DNA of 64,000 bases from Leptospira_A sp046736045 (GTDB lineage Bacteria; Spirochaetota; Leptospiria; Leptospirales; Leptospiraceae), in NCBI RefSeq assembly GCF_046736045.1, contig NZ_CP177134.1:2294001-2358000 (forward strand). Reading direction: 5' to 3'. Position 1 is the first letter of the stretch; every line of letters begins with the position of its first letter. Below, piece by piece: positions 35,155 to 44,508 of the stretch. The translations under genes were made by a program, and so were the position numbers. The notes below the pieces were generated by a model. It searched no databases. It had not been told where the DNA came from and saw only the letters and a list, made by a program, of their open reading frames with translations.

Positions 35155-36597
35155 TTATTTAATTTCATATAACGAAAGTTTAATGGTTTTGTTCCTGTCA
35201 TAGGCCCAAATAGAAAATTCCTGTTCCAGGTTTTCTCCGTTGAGTCCCAATATCTTTACCATTAGCAATCCTTCCGAATCCAATAACAGCATGGTTCCAT
35301 TTTTTAAATTTTGCCATTGTGAAATATCCGCTTCCACTATCGAATGGTTTGTATAAAATGCAAGGCTGGGAAGTGCCAGATTCTGGATGGTTACCAATTC
35401 TTTTTTCGGTAATACGGTTTTGTTCCAATGTTCGCCCAGGCTCTTTGTGTCTTTTCTTTTTTCGGATAATATCGGTAATACGATCATTGTTATGGTCAGA
35501 CTTTGCAAGATTGCAAAAATCAGAACGATACGTTTCCATTTTGTATCGCTTTCCGAAATAGTCTTTGCGATAAAAATCGCAAGTATCGGGTAAGCAGCCA
35601 AAGGATAAGAGGGAAGTTTGCTCATTAAACATTCGTAAAAGATCCAACCGGAAATAATTCCACCTAGCAATAAAATAACGATAGGTTCGGGAGGCGCCGA
35701 TTTTTTCCGTAAATGATCATAGATTTCTCCGGATTGTGTCCATATTCGATAAAAAATTTTCGGAAGATAGAATGACCAGGGAAAAAGAGTAATAAAAAAT
35801 AACAATAGATAGGTGCCAGGAGGCCCGGATTGTCCGAAAACCGGATTCGCTGCCCGCCTCAGAATGTACCAGTCGATCATCCAACGTACGAGTTCTCCGT
35901 CCGTTTTCATCCATGCCAGATACCCCCAGTAGAATAATGGGAGTAAGGCGATTGGTAAAAAAAACCAAGGCTTTAAATGAAAAACGATCTTTCTTGTTTC
36001 CGGAAAAAACAAAAATACGAAACAGATCCCTCCCAAAAAAATTAAGATAGGAGGCCCTTTGGCAAGAGTGCCTAAAGCGACGGAAAGCCAGAAGAAAAAG
36101 ATCCAAGGATAGGCCTTGGAATGGTGTTTCGGAAGCAGTCGGAATAAAGAATAAAATCCCAAAGTTTCACAAAACGTAAGTAAGCTGTCAACAAGGGCGA
36201 TTTTACCGTTTAACGGGAAATAAAGAGATGTTCCTAATACAAGAAAACCGAATATGGCCGTCTTTTCATTATACATTCGTTTGGTGGTATCGTAAGTGAG
36301 CAAACAAGTCAGTAAAATCCATAAGGATGGCAAAAGCCGTAGAACAAATTCGGAAACTCCTAAGATTTGAAAGGAAATCGCAGTGAGCCAAAAATGAAGA
36401 GGTGGTTTTCTATGAGGTTCTGAAAAAGGAAAGTTCTGGGTGAGAAAATCCCCGGACTCCTGCATACTTCTCGCAAATCCGGCGTAAGCCGCTTCGTCCT
36501 GATCATAAAGCGGTGAGTTGTTGCCATATAGCAAAAAGAAACATAGAAAGAGACTCAGGTAAAACACTACGGGCATTCTTTTTAGAAAAAGTTTCAC
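35155..36597 (-). CDS. ArnT-like glycosyltransferase (GT39/PMT type)
   Basis: A 480-residue inner-membrane protein with about ten to twelve membrane segments. The first periplasmic loop carries YDQDEAAYAGFARSM, the Asp-Glu motif typical of GT39/GT83 enzymes such as ArnT, and EPHRKPPLHFW is the matching family loop. These enzymes move a sugar from a polyprenyl-phosphate carrier to lipid A, other lipids or proteins. The acceptor cannot be told from sequence. A smaller C-terminal soluble part (about 395-480) is typical. It is divergent from the PHP-domain gene after 117 bases. Confidence 0.85.
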   Translation of the reverse strand: MKLFLKRMPVVFYLSLFLCFFLLYGNNSPLYDQDEAAYAGFARSMQESGDFLTQNFPFSEPHRKPPLHFWLTAISFQILGVSEFVLRLLPSLWILLTCLLTYDTTKRMYNEKTAIFGFLVLGTSLYFPLNGKIALVDSLLTFCETLGFYSLFRLLPKHHSKAYPWIFFFWLSVALGTLAKGPPILIFLGGICFVFLFFPETRKIVFHLKPWFFLPIALLPLFYWGYLAWMKTDGELVRWMIDWYILRRAANPVFGQSGPPGTYLLLFFITLFPWSFYLPKIFYRIWTQSGEIYDHLRKKSAPPEPIVILLLGGIISGWIFYECLMSKLPSYPLAAYPILAIFIAKTISESDTKWKRIVLIFAILQSLTITMIVLPILSEKRKDTKSLGEHWNKTVLPKKELVTIQNLALPSLAFYTNHSIVEADISQWQNLKNGTMLLLDSEGLLMVKILGLNGENLEQEFSIWAYDRNKTIKLSLYEIK

Positions 36598-36714
36598 AGG
36601 TTACAGGGGAAAAACAGCGGGGTTGTTGGAAAGTAAAAATACAACGTAATGGATCGTTACCATTTTGTAACAATTTAGCAATCAAAATGGAATCTAAATT
36701 TTCTATGATAAACT

Positions 36715-37866
36715 ATGCTTTTTCTTACGTTCCCATCGGTTATTTCCGAGCCTGTTTTGCCAAAGAAAAAAGTCACCAGGGGAAAACTATTATTCTCCGC
36801 ATTGTTCATTTTCTTTTTGGTAATGGCAATCTACCAGATAACAGTTATTTCACTTTACCGCTCCGATCTTTTGAAAACAAACAAACCTTTTTCGGGAAAA
36901 TCATGGGTCAATCCTTATGAAAAAGGAAATTGGGCAAATCATTCCGAAAAAGTATCCCTTCATATCCATTCTGATGAAGTTTCCTATACCCCGGAAAGAC
37001 ATACCATAGAAGAAATAGACTCTGTTTATCAGCAGAATGGATTTTCACTGATTTCATTTTCCGACTACGACAGAGTCACAAAATCAAAGTTATATTCTTT
37101 TTTACCCGGATACGAATGGGGTCAGAATGTAAAAAAAAGACATGCTTTATCTGTTGGCTCCGAGATTCAAGTACCCGATTATTTTCCTGTTTATGCGTCC
37201 CGGGAAAACATTGCCTGGACATTCGAGCAAATGAGGAAGAACGGTGGTTATGTGGTGATTGCGCACCCCAAATTGCATTCTTCCTTTTCGAAAGAAGACT
37301 TGGAACAAATCCCCCACTACCAAGGCATTGAAGTATTGACTCCTTACGGGGATGATTCCAAAATTTTGGATCATCTGTTAAGCAAAGGAAGGAATGTTCA
37401 CTGTATGGCAAGTGATGATTTGCATTATTTCTCGGAAGAAACGATCCGATCTTTTTCCGAGCCTTTCTGGAAGGATGTTTTGCAAAAAATCATGTTCGTT
37501 CGCGGAAAAGAAGGAGAGAGTCTGCTTCGTTATATTTCTACGGGAAATAACAGAAACCAACCCGATTTGGTAAAGGCAGATTTGAACGACGGTGCATTTT
37601 TCTGTGTTAAGAAATTTTTCCAGGGTGCGGGCGATCCCGGCCTGCCAGATATCCGTATCATAGGCAAAGATAAAATCAAAGTATCATCAAATGAACGTTA
37701 TATGGAAGTCCGTTGGATCGGCGACGGTGGAAAAATTAAAAAAATCGATCCTGATACAAGTTTGTCCGAATACGAATTGGAAGCGGAAGATACTTATATC
37801 CGTTTGGAGATCACATCCTTGACTGGAAAAATCCTATCGAATGCGATCTACAGAACGAATGAATGA
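36715..37866 (+). CDS. Membrane-anchored PHP-domain metallohydrolase-like protein
   Basis: A 383-residue protein with one membrane segment (about residues 25-48) and a PHP-type domain (about 75-290). Metal-site motifs are visible: H83-x-H85-SD, SFSDYD, GYEWG, VIAHPKL and MASDDLH. The C-terminal part (about 300-380) is beta-rich, as in PHP proteins that end in an Ig-like or beta domain. These are usually phosphoesterases; the substrate is unknown. The annotated start adds about 20 residues before the membrane segment. The gene ends one base before the stop of the convergent hypothetical gene. Confidence 0.75.
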   Translation: MLFLTFPSVISEPVLPKKKVTRGKLLFSALFIFFLVMAIYQITVISLYRSDLLKTNKPFSGKSWVNPYEKGNWANHSEKVSLHIHSDEVSYTPERHTIEEIDSVYQQNGFSLISFSDYDRVTKSKLYSFLPGYEWGQNVKKRHALSVGSEIQVPDYFPVYASRENIAWTFEQMRKNGGYVVIAHPKLHSSFSKEDLEQIPHYQGIEVLTPYGDDSKILDHLLSKGRNVHCMASDDLHYFSEETIRSFSEPFWKDVLQKIMFVRGKEGESLLRYISTGNNRNQPDLVKADLNDGAFFCVKKFFQGAGDPGLPDIRIIGKDKIKVSSNERYMEVRWIGDGGKIKKIDPDTSLSEYELEAEDTYIRLEITSLTGKILSNAIYRTNE

Positions 37867-37867
37867 T

Positions 37868-39004
37868 TTATTTGAAATTGAGTTTTGCAGCTTCCGTTGT
37901 GCTTAGACTATCGATATAACTGGCAGAAGTATTGTCATGCGCTTCGCTTGTATAGCCTGTGCCTGTTCGGAGGAATGCACTATCTACGTTCCAGGTCCCT
38001 AAATTGGGAGACGGATATCCGGAAGGAACATTTCCTACGGAAGTTTTATCGCTTACAAATCCATTTTCATCAAAAAGCCCGTAAGTAAGCGAAGAACCGG
38101 CAAAATTGCAAATTGTGTCATTGCCTGCCTGTGCATTGGAAGTGACTCCCATTTTTGCAGTTGTGTAAAATGGTGCTGCAAAGTTTTGCATATAAGCCAG
38201 GTTATAATAAACGATACTGCCGCCGCATACCGTCTTTAGGTTGTTAATTGAAGTTGCGCTGGCGGGATTGATTGCAATTAACGCATCCAAATCCATTCTC
38301 ACAACGGAACGAAAACACAATTGTCCGAGGCTTGTGATTTCGTCCAATGTAACCCTACCGTTGTCACTCGGCCAGGAATTGTTTTTCGGACCACCTGCCC
38401 AAGTATAAGTTTGTTTTTTGATTCCGGATTTTACAAAGGAATAGCTTTCTACCATGGCATTCGGAGCGGAACCGAATTTGACCGGATCGATTTCGGATAA
38501 TTTGTAATACATCAGTGCTCCGTCGTTTCCTTCCAATGTCTCGGCGCTGTCAAAAAACAATTGTAAGCTGGGAATGGATGACCCGGATTTGATAATCTCA
38601 AATGTATTTGAAAAAATCTTCGTTCCGTTATACGCAGTGGATGTAATTGCCGCACTATCGATTTTCAGTTTTAAACGAAGTGTTACCGATCCCATTCCGG
38701 AAACAGTCACCGGAGAGCTGAATGTTCCTGTGGTATTGAGAAGACCTTGGTTTTTGATTCCGGCAATCACCTGATCGAGTAAGTTGGAATTTCCCCTTGC
38801 CCATGTGGCAGAACCTCGCACAAATCCCCAGGAATCGGACGCGGCATAAAGCGGAGTTGTTCCCAGCTCCATCCGTATAATATTAGTAAGGTCAAGGTCA
38901 TCCCAAAGGAAAGTTTTTTTTTGTTGGGAAAAATCGCTGATATGGAGCGAAGCGGATAGAAAGAACAAAATGTATAGTATCTTTCTCATGATTTTATTCT
39001 GCAA
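37868..39004 (-). CDS. Exported hypothetical protein, leptospiral type
   Basis: A 378-residue protein with a signal peptide (about residues 6-24, ending SASLHIS). The mature part is rich in Ser, Thr, Asn and Gly and looks beta-structured, with four cysteines in the second half (LCFRS, VCGGS, ICNFA among them). No family was recognised. It overlaps the small lipoprotein gene upstream by 11 bases and is the last gene of a FecR-led minus-strand cluster. A surface or periplasmic location is likely. I cannot assign a function. Confidence 0.65.
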   Translation of the reverse strand: MQNKIMRKILYILFFLSASLHISDFSQQKKTFLWDDLDLTNIIRMELGTTPLYAASDSWGFVRGSATWARGNSNLLDQVIAGIKNQGLLNTTGTFSSPVTVSGMGSVTLRLKLKIDSAAITSTAYNGTKIFSNTFEIIKSGSSIPSLQLFFDSAETLEGNDGALMYYKLSEIDPVKFGSAPNAMVESYSFVKSGIKKQTYTWAGGPKNNSWPSDNGRVTLDEITSLGQLCFRSVVRMDLDALIAINPASATSINNLKTVCGGSIVYYNLAYMQNFAAPFYTTAKMGVTSNAQAGNDTICNFAGSSLTYGLFDENGFVSDKTSVGNVPSGYPSPNLGTWNVDSAFLRTGTGYTSEAHDNTSASYIDSLSTTEAAKLNFK

Positions 39005-39191
39005 TTCCTTTGGGGATACAGATCACAAAACTGGTGCTAGGATTGCATCCATTGCCGGAAGAACGGGTCAGGAAAGATAACATCAGTAAATTGGTCAGGG
39101 TTTTGTCCTTGTCCGATTTATCTTTCCATTTGCAGGCAAAAGGGCTTAAGAAAAGAAGAATGGTAATTGATAGGATCAGATGTTTCTTCAT
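38994..39191 (-). CDS. Small lipoprotein
   Basis: A 65-residue protein. The signal ends LFLSPFAC with Cys20, followed by charged KWKDKSDKDK, then a hydrophobic stretch (LTNLLMLSFL) and a short end with two cysteines (NGCNPSTSFVICIPKGIAE). Such tiny lipoproteins are common in Leptospira. It lies 20 bases after the FecR gene and overlaps the next gene by 11 bases, so the three are probably co-transcribed. Confidence 0.65.
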   Translation of the reverse strand: MKKHLILSITILLFLSPFACKWKDKSDKDKTLTNLLMLSFLTRSSGNGCNPSTSFVICIPKGIAE

Positions 39192-39211
39192 GATATATCC
39201 TTTTTTATCGA

Positions 39212-39916
39212 TCAGTTTTTGCCTTTCATTTCATTCATAAGATCTTCGTTCTTTTGGTATTGTTCTTTGATCAGAAGGTAATTCTCTTCTTTGATTTGTT
39301 TAAATTGTTCGAAAATTTTCATTTTTTCTTTGGCATATTCATTTAAAATCTGCTTTTTTAAGATTTTTCCGTCCAAAGTTACTTCTTCGTCTGCGCCTGT
39401 TAGAACTTCTTTCCCCTTTTTGTCAGGAGTCACAGCAACAGTACCTTCGTTTACATACACCCCTTCTTTCAGTTCCAAGTCGGGATCGGCCCCTTCTCCG
39501 ACAGGAGCGGCAACAATAAACTCGGTTCCCCTTACGCCTGCGACAAGAGTCGGGCTGACAATATTCAATTTGTTTTGAGTCTTGTTTGTCTTATGAGCTT
39601 TTACGAATAATTTACCTGTAAAAACTTTTACTGTGGACTGTCTGGATTTCGGGTTGAGCAAATCTTCAATGGAGGCTTCCGTAAACTTGGCAAGCCGAAT
39701 GGTTGCTTGGGTGGCCAGCTGGAGTTCACAAGTCCCGTCTTTGGTAGTTACCTTGTCTCCTTTTTTGAGAACCTGGTTGAATTTCAAAGATTCCCCTGTC
39801 TTTTTTGATCCGGTCCAGGTTACTTCCCCTTTGACAAAGCTGACTACTGCAACTTCTTCCGCGAAAATCGGGAAAACACAAACGAAGAATAGGAATAAAA
39901 GGGAAATCTTTTTCAT
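39212..39916 (-). CDS. Periplasmic FecR-domain protein
   Basis: A 234-residue exported protein. The signal peptide ends FPIFA (about residue 19). The FecR domain (about 20-175) shows VVSFVKGEVTW, LKKGDKVTTKDGTCELQLA, FTGKLFVKA and VAGVRGTEF. Unlike classical FecR it has no membrane segment linking it to a sigma factor, and no sigma gene lies nearby. A charged helical tail (about 190-234) follows. It leads a three-gene minus-strand cluster with two exported proteins of unknown role, and may be a structural rather than regulatory protein. Confidence 0.82.
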   Translation of the reverse strand: MKKISLLFLFFVCVFPIFAEEVAVVSFVKGEVTWTGSKKTGESLKFNQVLKKGDKVTTKDGTCELQLATQATIRLAKFTEASIEDLLNPKSRQSTVKVFTGKLFVKAHKTNKTQNKLNIVSPTLVAGVRGTEFIVAAPVGEGADPDLELKEGVYVNEGTVAVTPDKKGKEVLTGADEEVTLDGKILKKQILNEYAKEKMKIFEQFKQIKEENYLLIKEQYQKNEDLMNEMKGKN

Positions 39917-40161
39917 AGAAACGTTTTAGCGGGTATTTTTTTCGTTACAAGCGGAAAAAAAACAAACAAATCGCAAAAATATTCCCGTTTTTTCTCGCTT
40001 CAGGGAATTATAAGTAAGTATGAAAAGTTTGGAAAGTCTCAGGAATTTTTAAGCAAAGTTTTTTTGCATAGTTCGTTTAACTTGCGTTTTGTTTTTATGG
40101 CCTGAATTGGCTAATGTTTGCAAAGCAGTTTGTCAATGTATGGTTGCTAATGCAAAGTCAA

Positions 40162-40191
40162 TTGTTCGGAGAGGTACGTAATGTTTATAAT
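40162..40191 (+). promoter_or_regulatory. Candidate promoter for the RND operon
   Basis: TTGTTC (40162-40167) and TATAAT (40186-40191) are separated by 18 bases, about 240 bases before the TolC-like gene. The -10 box is perfect and the -35 box matches four of six. It overlaps the short leader frame, so only one of the two interpretations may hold on a given transcript. Confidence 0.4.
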
Positions 40192-40240
40192 GATAGATTA
40201 TTTGGAAGTTAGTATCATCGCGATGGATGCCTTTAAATAA
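40181..40240 (+). CDS. Possible 19-residue leader peptide
   Basis: ATG at 40181 is preceded by GGAGAGG with 6 bases between, among the best ribosome sites in the region. The frame encodes 19 residues, MFIMIDYLEVSIIAMDAFK, then TAA. It lies about 190 bases before the TolC-like gene. It could be a leader that couples translation to efflux expression. It conflicts with the promoter at 40186-40191, whose transcript would start after its ATG. Low confidence. Confidence 0.25.
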   Translation: MFIMIDYLEVSIIAMDAFK

Positions 40241-40431
40241 AACACTACGCTGGAATTTATTGCATCTTTATCGAAAAATAGAATTAAAAATGAATAAACT
40301 TACTGAACTAAGAAAATATTTCTTTTATTTAATTGGTGTTAAATCTTCGATGGTCATTGAAGCAAGATGTATAAAAAGATACGCCTTATAACTTATCTTC
40401 AGCGTAATAAAACGAAAATGGTAAAAGAATT

Positions 40432-42069
40432 ATGTCTTTTAGACAGGAAAAATTACATTCAATAAATTACTGGCTACTTATTTCCATTGGCATTTTCACG
40501 ATTTTTTCCAGTATAAATTCAGAACAATCTTACGATCCGCTACCCTTGTCGATGGAGGATGCAGAAGTTGTCGGCGTTACAAATAGTGTTATTCTTCAAA
40601 GCTTAAAGGACAGAAGGGAAGTTTTTAAGATGATTTCCACGGAAAAGTGGAGAAATTATCTGCCTCGGGTCGGGATCAGTTATTTCGGACTCAAGAACAA
40701 CAACCTGAACCAATCGGACAGTCAGTACAATGATGTTCGGCTTCAAATCAATCAGCTGCTTTATGACGGAGGAGAAAATAAATTAGAAATCGAATCTGCA
40801 ACCTTACAAGAGTTAATTAATCAAGAAGACTGGAAAATCACAAAAGACAAACTATCTCTCGAAATCAGAAAAACTTATATCAAGTCTTTGACGAATCAGG
40901 TCAAACTCCATTTGGTAAAAAAGACTTTGGAGAGAACCTTATCCCAGATCAACGATATCAAAAAGGAAAATGAAGCCGGATTTGCAACCGAACTACAGAG
41001 ATTGGAAGTCGAATCCAAGATCAGAGAAATCGAATTACTTTCATTAAAGACCGAATCGAATAACAATCAAACCAATATAGAATTGAGGAAAATTCTCAAT
41101 TTACCTTTGGAGCTTCCTCTCCGTTTGAAAGAGTCTTTACTACGGGATTATGTTTTGCTCCCTCCTTATTTCAAAGACGATACTTCGAATGTTGCCGTAG
41201 CAAAGAAGCCCGAAATTAAAAAATCTCAAATTACAATTGAGAATTTAAAAACAAGGAAAGAAATTACCGAGAACTATTGGAAACCCAAAGTATTTTTGGG
41301 AAGTTATTACGGACAAAATATCAACGGTCCTCTGCCGGTAAAAAACGATGTATATGGATTTAGCATTTCATTTCAAACCCAGCTCGGCAGTACAACGAAC
41401 CAGTCTACCGCCAATTACGGAATGCAAACGGATGGAACGGGGATTCAAAGGATTCCCGGATTTGGTCCTCAGTTTGTAGGTCGTGGTGAAAACGCTTTCA
41501 ATAGCAGCACCTTAAACTTGTTTGATGATCTCTCTTATTCCAGAAAAATTTATGAGGGGAAAATCGCTCTTTCCGACGCAGTCAGAAACAACCAGCTCAT
41601 CGAAATTGCTTTGAAGGCGGAAGCTTTTAAGGCACGTGAAAAAGTAAGAGAAGCTTGGCAAATATTGAGGCTGACAAACTCCCGCTTCTTCATTACTTAC
41701 GAAACATGGAAGTCTATGCAGGCGAAGGCAGCAACCGGTTATTCGAAAAAAACGGAGATGATTTCCGCCGAATTGGAGTTATTGAAGTCTGCCGATGATT
41801 TGGCTGCAGCTATCGGTGGTTATCTGGAGTCGGTTATGGATCTGTCATTTGCAACCGGCGTAGATGTTTCCGAATGGCAATTTTATCTTTATAAAAAAGG
41901 GGAAGGAAATTCCTTACTGGCCCAACTGTATTCGGACGATTCCTTTCTTTTGAACCAAAACAATCGACTGTTAGAGGAACGTAATCCGGAACAGGATGGA
42001 TTGAATTCCGATAAAAAAAATCCGAAGCGGCCGGACAAATCCGATTATAAATTTTATTTGGAAGATTGA
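40432..42069 (+). CDS. TolC-like outer-membrane efflux protein
   Basis: A 545-residue exported protein with the layout of outer-membrane efflux proteins: N-terminal signal segment (about 13-30), two long helical hairpins (about 125-230 and 365-470) and beta-barrel stretches, with DVRLQINQLLYDGGENKLEIESA as the first family motif (residues about 98-120). It should form the outer-membrane duct for the RND pump encoded further on in the operon. It is longer than E. coli TolC's mature form by a Lys/Asp-rich tail. The start of the next gene directly abuts its stop. Confidence 0.85.
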   Translation: MSFRQEKLHSINYWLLISIGIFTIFSSINSEQSYDPLPLSMEDAEVVGVTNSVILQSLKDRREVFKMISTEKWRNYLPRVGISYFGLKNNNLNQSDSQYNDVRLQINQLLYDGGENKLEIESATLQELINQEDWKITKDKLSLEIRKTYIKSLTNQVKLHLVKKTLERTLSQINDIKKENEAGFATELQRLEVESKIREIELLSLKTESNNNQTNIELRKILNLPLELPLRLKESLLRDYVLLPPYFKDDTSNVAVAKKPEIKKSQITIENLKTRKEITENYWKPKVFLGSYYGQNINGPLPVKNDVYGFSISFQTQLGSTTNQSTANYGMQTDGTGIQRIPGFGPQFVGRGENAFNSSTLNLFDDLSYSRKIYEGKIALSDAVRNNQLIEIALKAEAFKAREKVREAWQILRLTNSRFFITYETWKSMQAKAATGYSKKTEMISAELELLKSADDLAAAIGGYLESVMDLSFATGVDVSEWQFYLYKKGEGNSLLAQLYSDDSFLLNQNNRLLEERNPEQDGLNSDKKNPKRPDKSDYKFYLED

Positions 42070-43821
42070 ATGAAAAAGCTGAATTGCCTTATGTTTTCCT
42101 TTTTATTTTTTGCTGCAAACAATTGCAAAAATGTAAACTCCGACGCCTCGAAAATGCTCACCTTTCTTGCAAATGATTCATCACCTAAGATCATATCTGC
42201 GGTTCCTGCGATGGGAGACAAGGATCTTCCCCGTGGTCAGAAGGTTGTGATTTTATTTGATAAACCGATGAATATCAATTCCTGTGTTCAGAGTTTTTCC
42301 GTCGTCCCCGCGACCCAGGGTTTTTATGATCTGAACGATTATAGTCTGAGTTTCACTCCCAGTGTTCTTTTCGGTTACGGTACTTACACTTATACGATCA
42401 CCAAAAATTGTGAGTCGAAGGAAGGTCATGATTTAAAAGATATATTTACCGCAAGTTTTACCGTGGGAAGCCAGACGAGTGCAGGAACTTTTCCGGAAGT
42501 GAAATCGGTAACTGTGAGTGCAGGTTCCCTTACGGATTGCAACTCTGCCAGTCCGCCTTTAAAAAATATACTCAATGATTCCGTTACGGATGCTTGTATG
42601 GGAACTCCTGTCAGAAACAAGATTAAAGTTCAATTTTCACGTGCAATGGATCGGGGTGCTACGGTTTCCGCGATCACTTTCTCTCCTACCTTTAACGTAA
42701 CTTATTATTGGGACTCAGATACGGAATTGTCGATTACTCCGGATTCTGCGTTTCCTTATCAGTCCAGAATTAACATGACGATTTCAACCGTTGCCCAAGA
42801 TACGCAAGGCATCCGGATGCAAATTCCGGTAGCGGGGAGTTTCCAGGTAGGAACTCCGAATTTGGTTCCAAGACTGTCATCTCTCACTCTTTCGACAGGA
42901 ACGTTGGCTGACTGTTTGGCGGGAATCGGAACGGCCGGTGATTTGACTGCCGCATCCATTACGAATGCCTGTCTTGGCAATCCTACAAACAATCCGATTG
43001 TGTTCAATTTTTCAAGACCGATGAATCAGGTACAAACCCAATCCAATATCGGATTTAGTCCTTCTTTTACCGGCACCTTTGTATGGTCTCCGGACAACCT
43101 AACGCTTACGTTTACTCCGGACGCAAAATTGAATTATGGTGTCCGTTATACGATCAGTATAGGTCAGAATGCGGTCACCACGGATCGCATTACCGTGGAA
43201 GCACCTTCTTCTTATAGTTTTGTAGCCGGTGGAGCCGTTTCTTCCGCTCCAACCGTCCAAGCGGTCGGCGTAGCTTCACAGGGTTGTGCTACCAGTTTTC
43301 CAGGCACGGGAAGTGCATCGGGGGGAAACTGGAGTGCGGGGTCCTGTTACTGGGATAACACATTACCAGTGTTATCTCCCGGTTCGTATACATTCCGGGG
43401 AGGTGATGACGGGAATGGAAATACAAATCTAACTGCTGCTTGTGGGGATGTGAATACGGACAATTTCCGGCTGATTTTTTCGAACTATATGGATTTGAAT
43501 AGTGCTATAAATGCGGTTCGTTTGCGAAGGTTATCTCCTCCTTCTACCATTGTTCAACTTTCTTCCTGGACCTGGGGGGATTGCCAGGCAGCTTTTCCTT
43601 ATGGTTGTAGAGTTCTCAATCTCTCTTTTGCCGAACAAGAGGCTTCTTGTAACGGATCACTTTTCGGTAACGCCGTTACAGGAGGAGATTTCAATTTACT
43701 CAAATCCGATACCACACCCACCGGTTTTCCGTATTATATGATCACTGTAGATACATCCGCGAGAGATGTGAATAATCTGCCTTTTTCTTCGAATTTTAAT
43801 TTCACCATGGAAGCCAAATAA
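42070..43821 (+). CDS. Ig-like (Big_5-type) repeat lipoprotein in RND operon
   Basis: A 583-residue exported protein. The signal ends FFAANNC, with Cys about residue 19. Three Ig-like domains of the Big_5 type are visible, with motifs SAVPAMGDKDLPRGQKVVILFDKPMN, KIKVQFSRAMDRGATV and PIVFNFSRPMNQVQ, each followed by a (LS/LT)(I/F)TPD strand. A fourth, more diverged region ends the protein and has GDVNTDNFRLIFSNYMD. Such a protein is unusual inside an efflux operon. It may sit on the outer membrane or link envelope layers. Its role is unknown. Confidence 0.75.
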   Translation: MKKLNCLMFSFLFFAANNCKNVNSDASKMLTFLANDSSPKIISAVPAMGDKDLPRGQKVVILFDKPMNINSCVQSFSVVPATQGFYDLNDYSLSFTPSVLFGYGTYTYTITKNCESKEGHDLKDIFTASFTVGSQTSAGTFPEVKSVTVSAGSLTDCNSASPPLKNILNDSVTDACMGTPVRNKIKVQFSRAMDRGATVSAITFSPTFNVTYYWDSDTELSITPDSAFPYQSRINMTISTVAQDTQGIRMQIPVAGSFQVGTPNLVPRLSSLTLSTGTLADCLAGIGTAGDLTAASITNACLGNPTNNPIVFNFSRPMNQVQTQSNIGFSPSFTGTFVWSPDNLTLTFTPDAKLNYGVRYTISIGQNAVTTDRITVEAPSSYSFVAGGAVSSAPTVQAVGVASQGCATSFPGTGSASGGNWSAGSCYWDNTLPVLSPGSYTFRGGDDGNGNTNLTAACGDVNTDNFRLIFSNYMDLNSAINAVRLRRLSPPSTIVQLSSWTWGDCQAAFPYGCRVLNLSFAEQEASCNGSLFGNAVTGGDFNLLKSDTTPTGFPYYMITVDTSARDVNNLPFSSNFNFTMEAK

Positions 43822-43824
43822 ATA

Positions 43825-44508
43825 ATGAATTGGAATCATAAAAAAATTGAGGTAGTCTCAATTATTGTTTGTTTATTTTGTATCACCCTCTGTTCAAAAA
43901 ATCCGTATAATATCCGTTCTGTTGCGTCTCCCGGATCTTCTTCAAAGAAAATTTTCGTAGGATATATTGAAAATCGGGATTTGAAAACATTACGGCAAAC
44001 TCCGAAGGATTTCAAAGACCTTTTGAAATTCGAGCTGATTAAAAACGGGTTCAACTTGATTTCACCACGCAAAAAACAAACATATCATCAGGTTAACAAA
44101 GACCATAAAAAAGAAATCATCGGATCGCTACCCGACTCCTTAAGAAGGATCGCAGGTGAAAGCGATTATGATGACGGGCAAGATGAAAAACTTTTGGACA
44201 AAGAAGAAATCACCCAATTGGCCCGAATCGAAAAATTCGATGTCTTCTTGCAAGGCTCCATATCAATTCAGTCGAATGATTTGATTCTGGATAAGAAAGA
44301 ATACAATTATATATTTTTGCATGTCTTCGATAGTGAGGGCAATCATTTGGGAATACTGACTTCTACATTCGATAACAAAATATTGTACGAATCGGAGTTA
44401 TTGAAAAAAGTTGCGGAAGGTTTGGCATTTGAACTGAAAAAAAATGCACAATTGACTTTGTCTGAGTTCAAAGACACAGCTGTGAAGGCAAATTCGGCAA
44501 ATGATTAA
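43825..44508 (+). CDS. Putative lipoprotein of unknown function in RND operon
   Basis: A 227-residue exported protein. The signal ends CLFCITLC, with Cys about residue 23. The mature part begins with a polar linker (SVASPGSSSKK), then KIFVGYIENRDLKTL, KDLLKFELIKNGFNLI, and FDVFLQGSISIQSND. The pattern of small alpha/beta segments is reminiscent of CsgG/LpoB-type lipoproteins, but this is weak. It starts 3 bases after the Ig-like gene and overlaps the next gene by 8 bases. Tight coupling implies a shared task with the pump. Confidence 0.65.
   Translation: MNWNHKKIEVVSIIVCLFCITLCSKNPYNIRSVASPGSSSKKIFVGYIENRDLKTLRQTPKDFKDLLKFELIKNGFNLISPRKKQTYHQVNKDHKKEIIGSLPDSLRRIAGESDYDDGQDEKLLDKEEITQLARIEKFDVFLQGSISIQSNDLILDKKEYNYIFLHVFDSEGNHLGILTSTFDNKILYESELLKKVAEGLAFELKKNAQLTLSEFKDTAVKANSAND

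Larger units (their letters stand above)
39917..40431. other. 515-base AT-rich intergenic region upstream of the RND operon
   Basis: It separates the minus-strand FecR cluster from the plus-strand efflux operon and should hold promoters for both. A candidate promoter and short leader frame lie near 40162-40240 (listed separately). A 33-codon ATG frame at 40290-40391 has no ribosome site and is not called. No regulator gene is present, although RND operons often carry one. Confidence 0.6.

Noticed and set aside
40290..40391. A 33-codon frame before the TolC-like gene
   Set aside because: It has no ribosome site, no recognisable motif, and lies in AT-rich DNA where such frames arise by chance.
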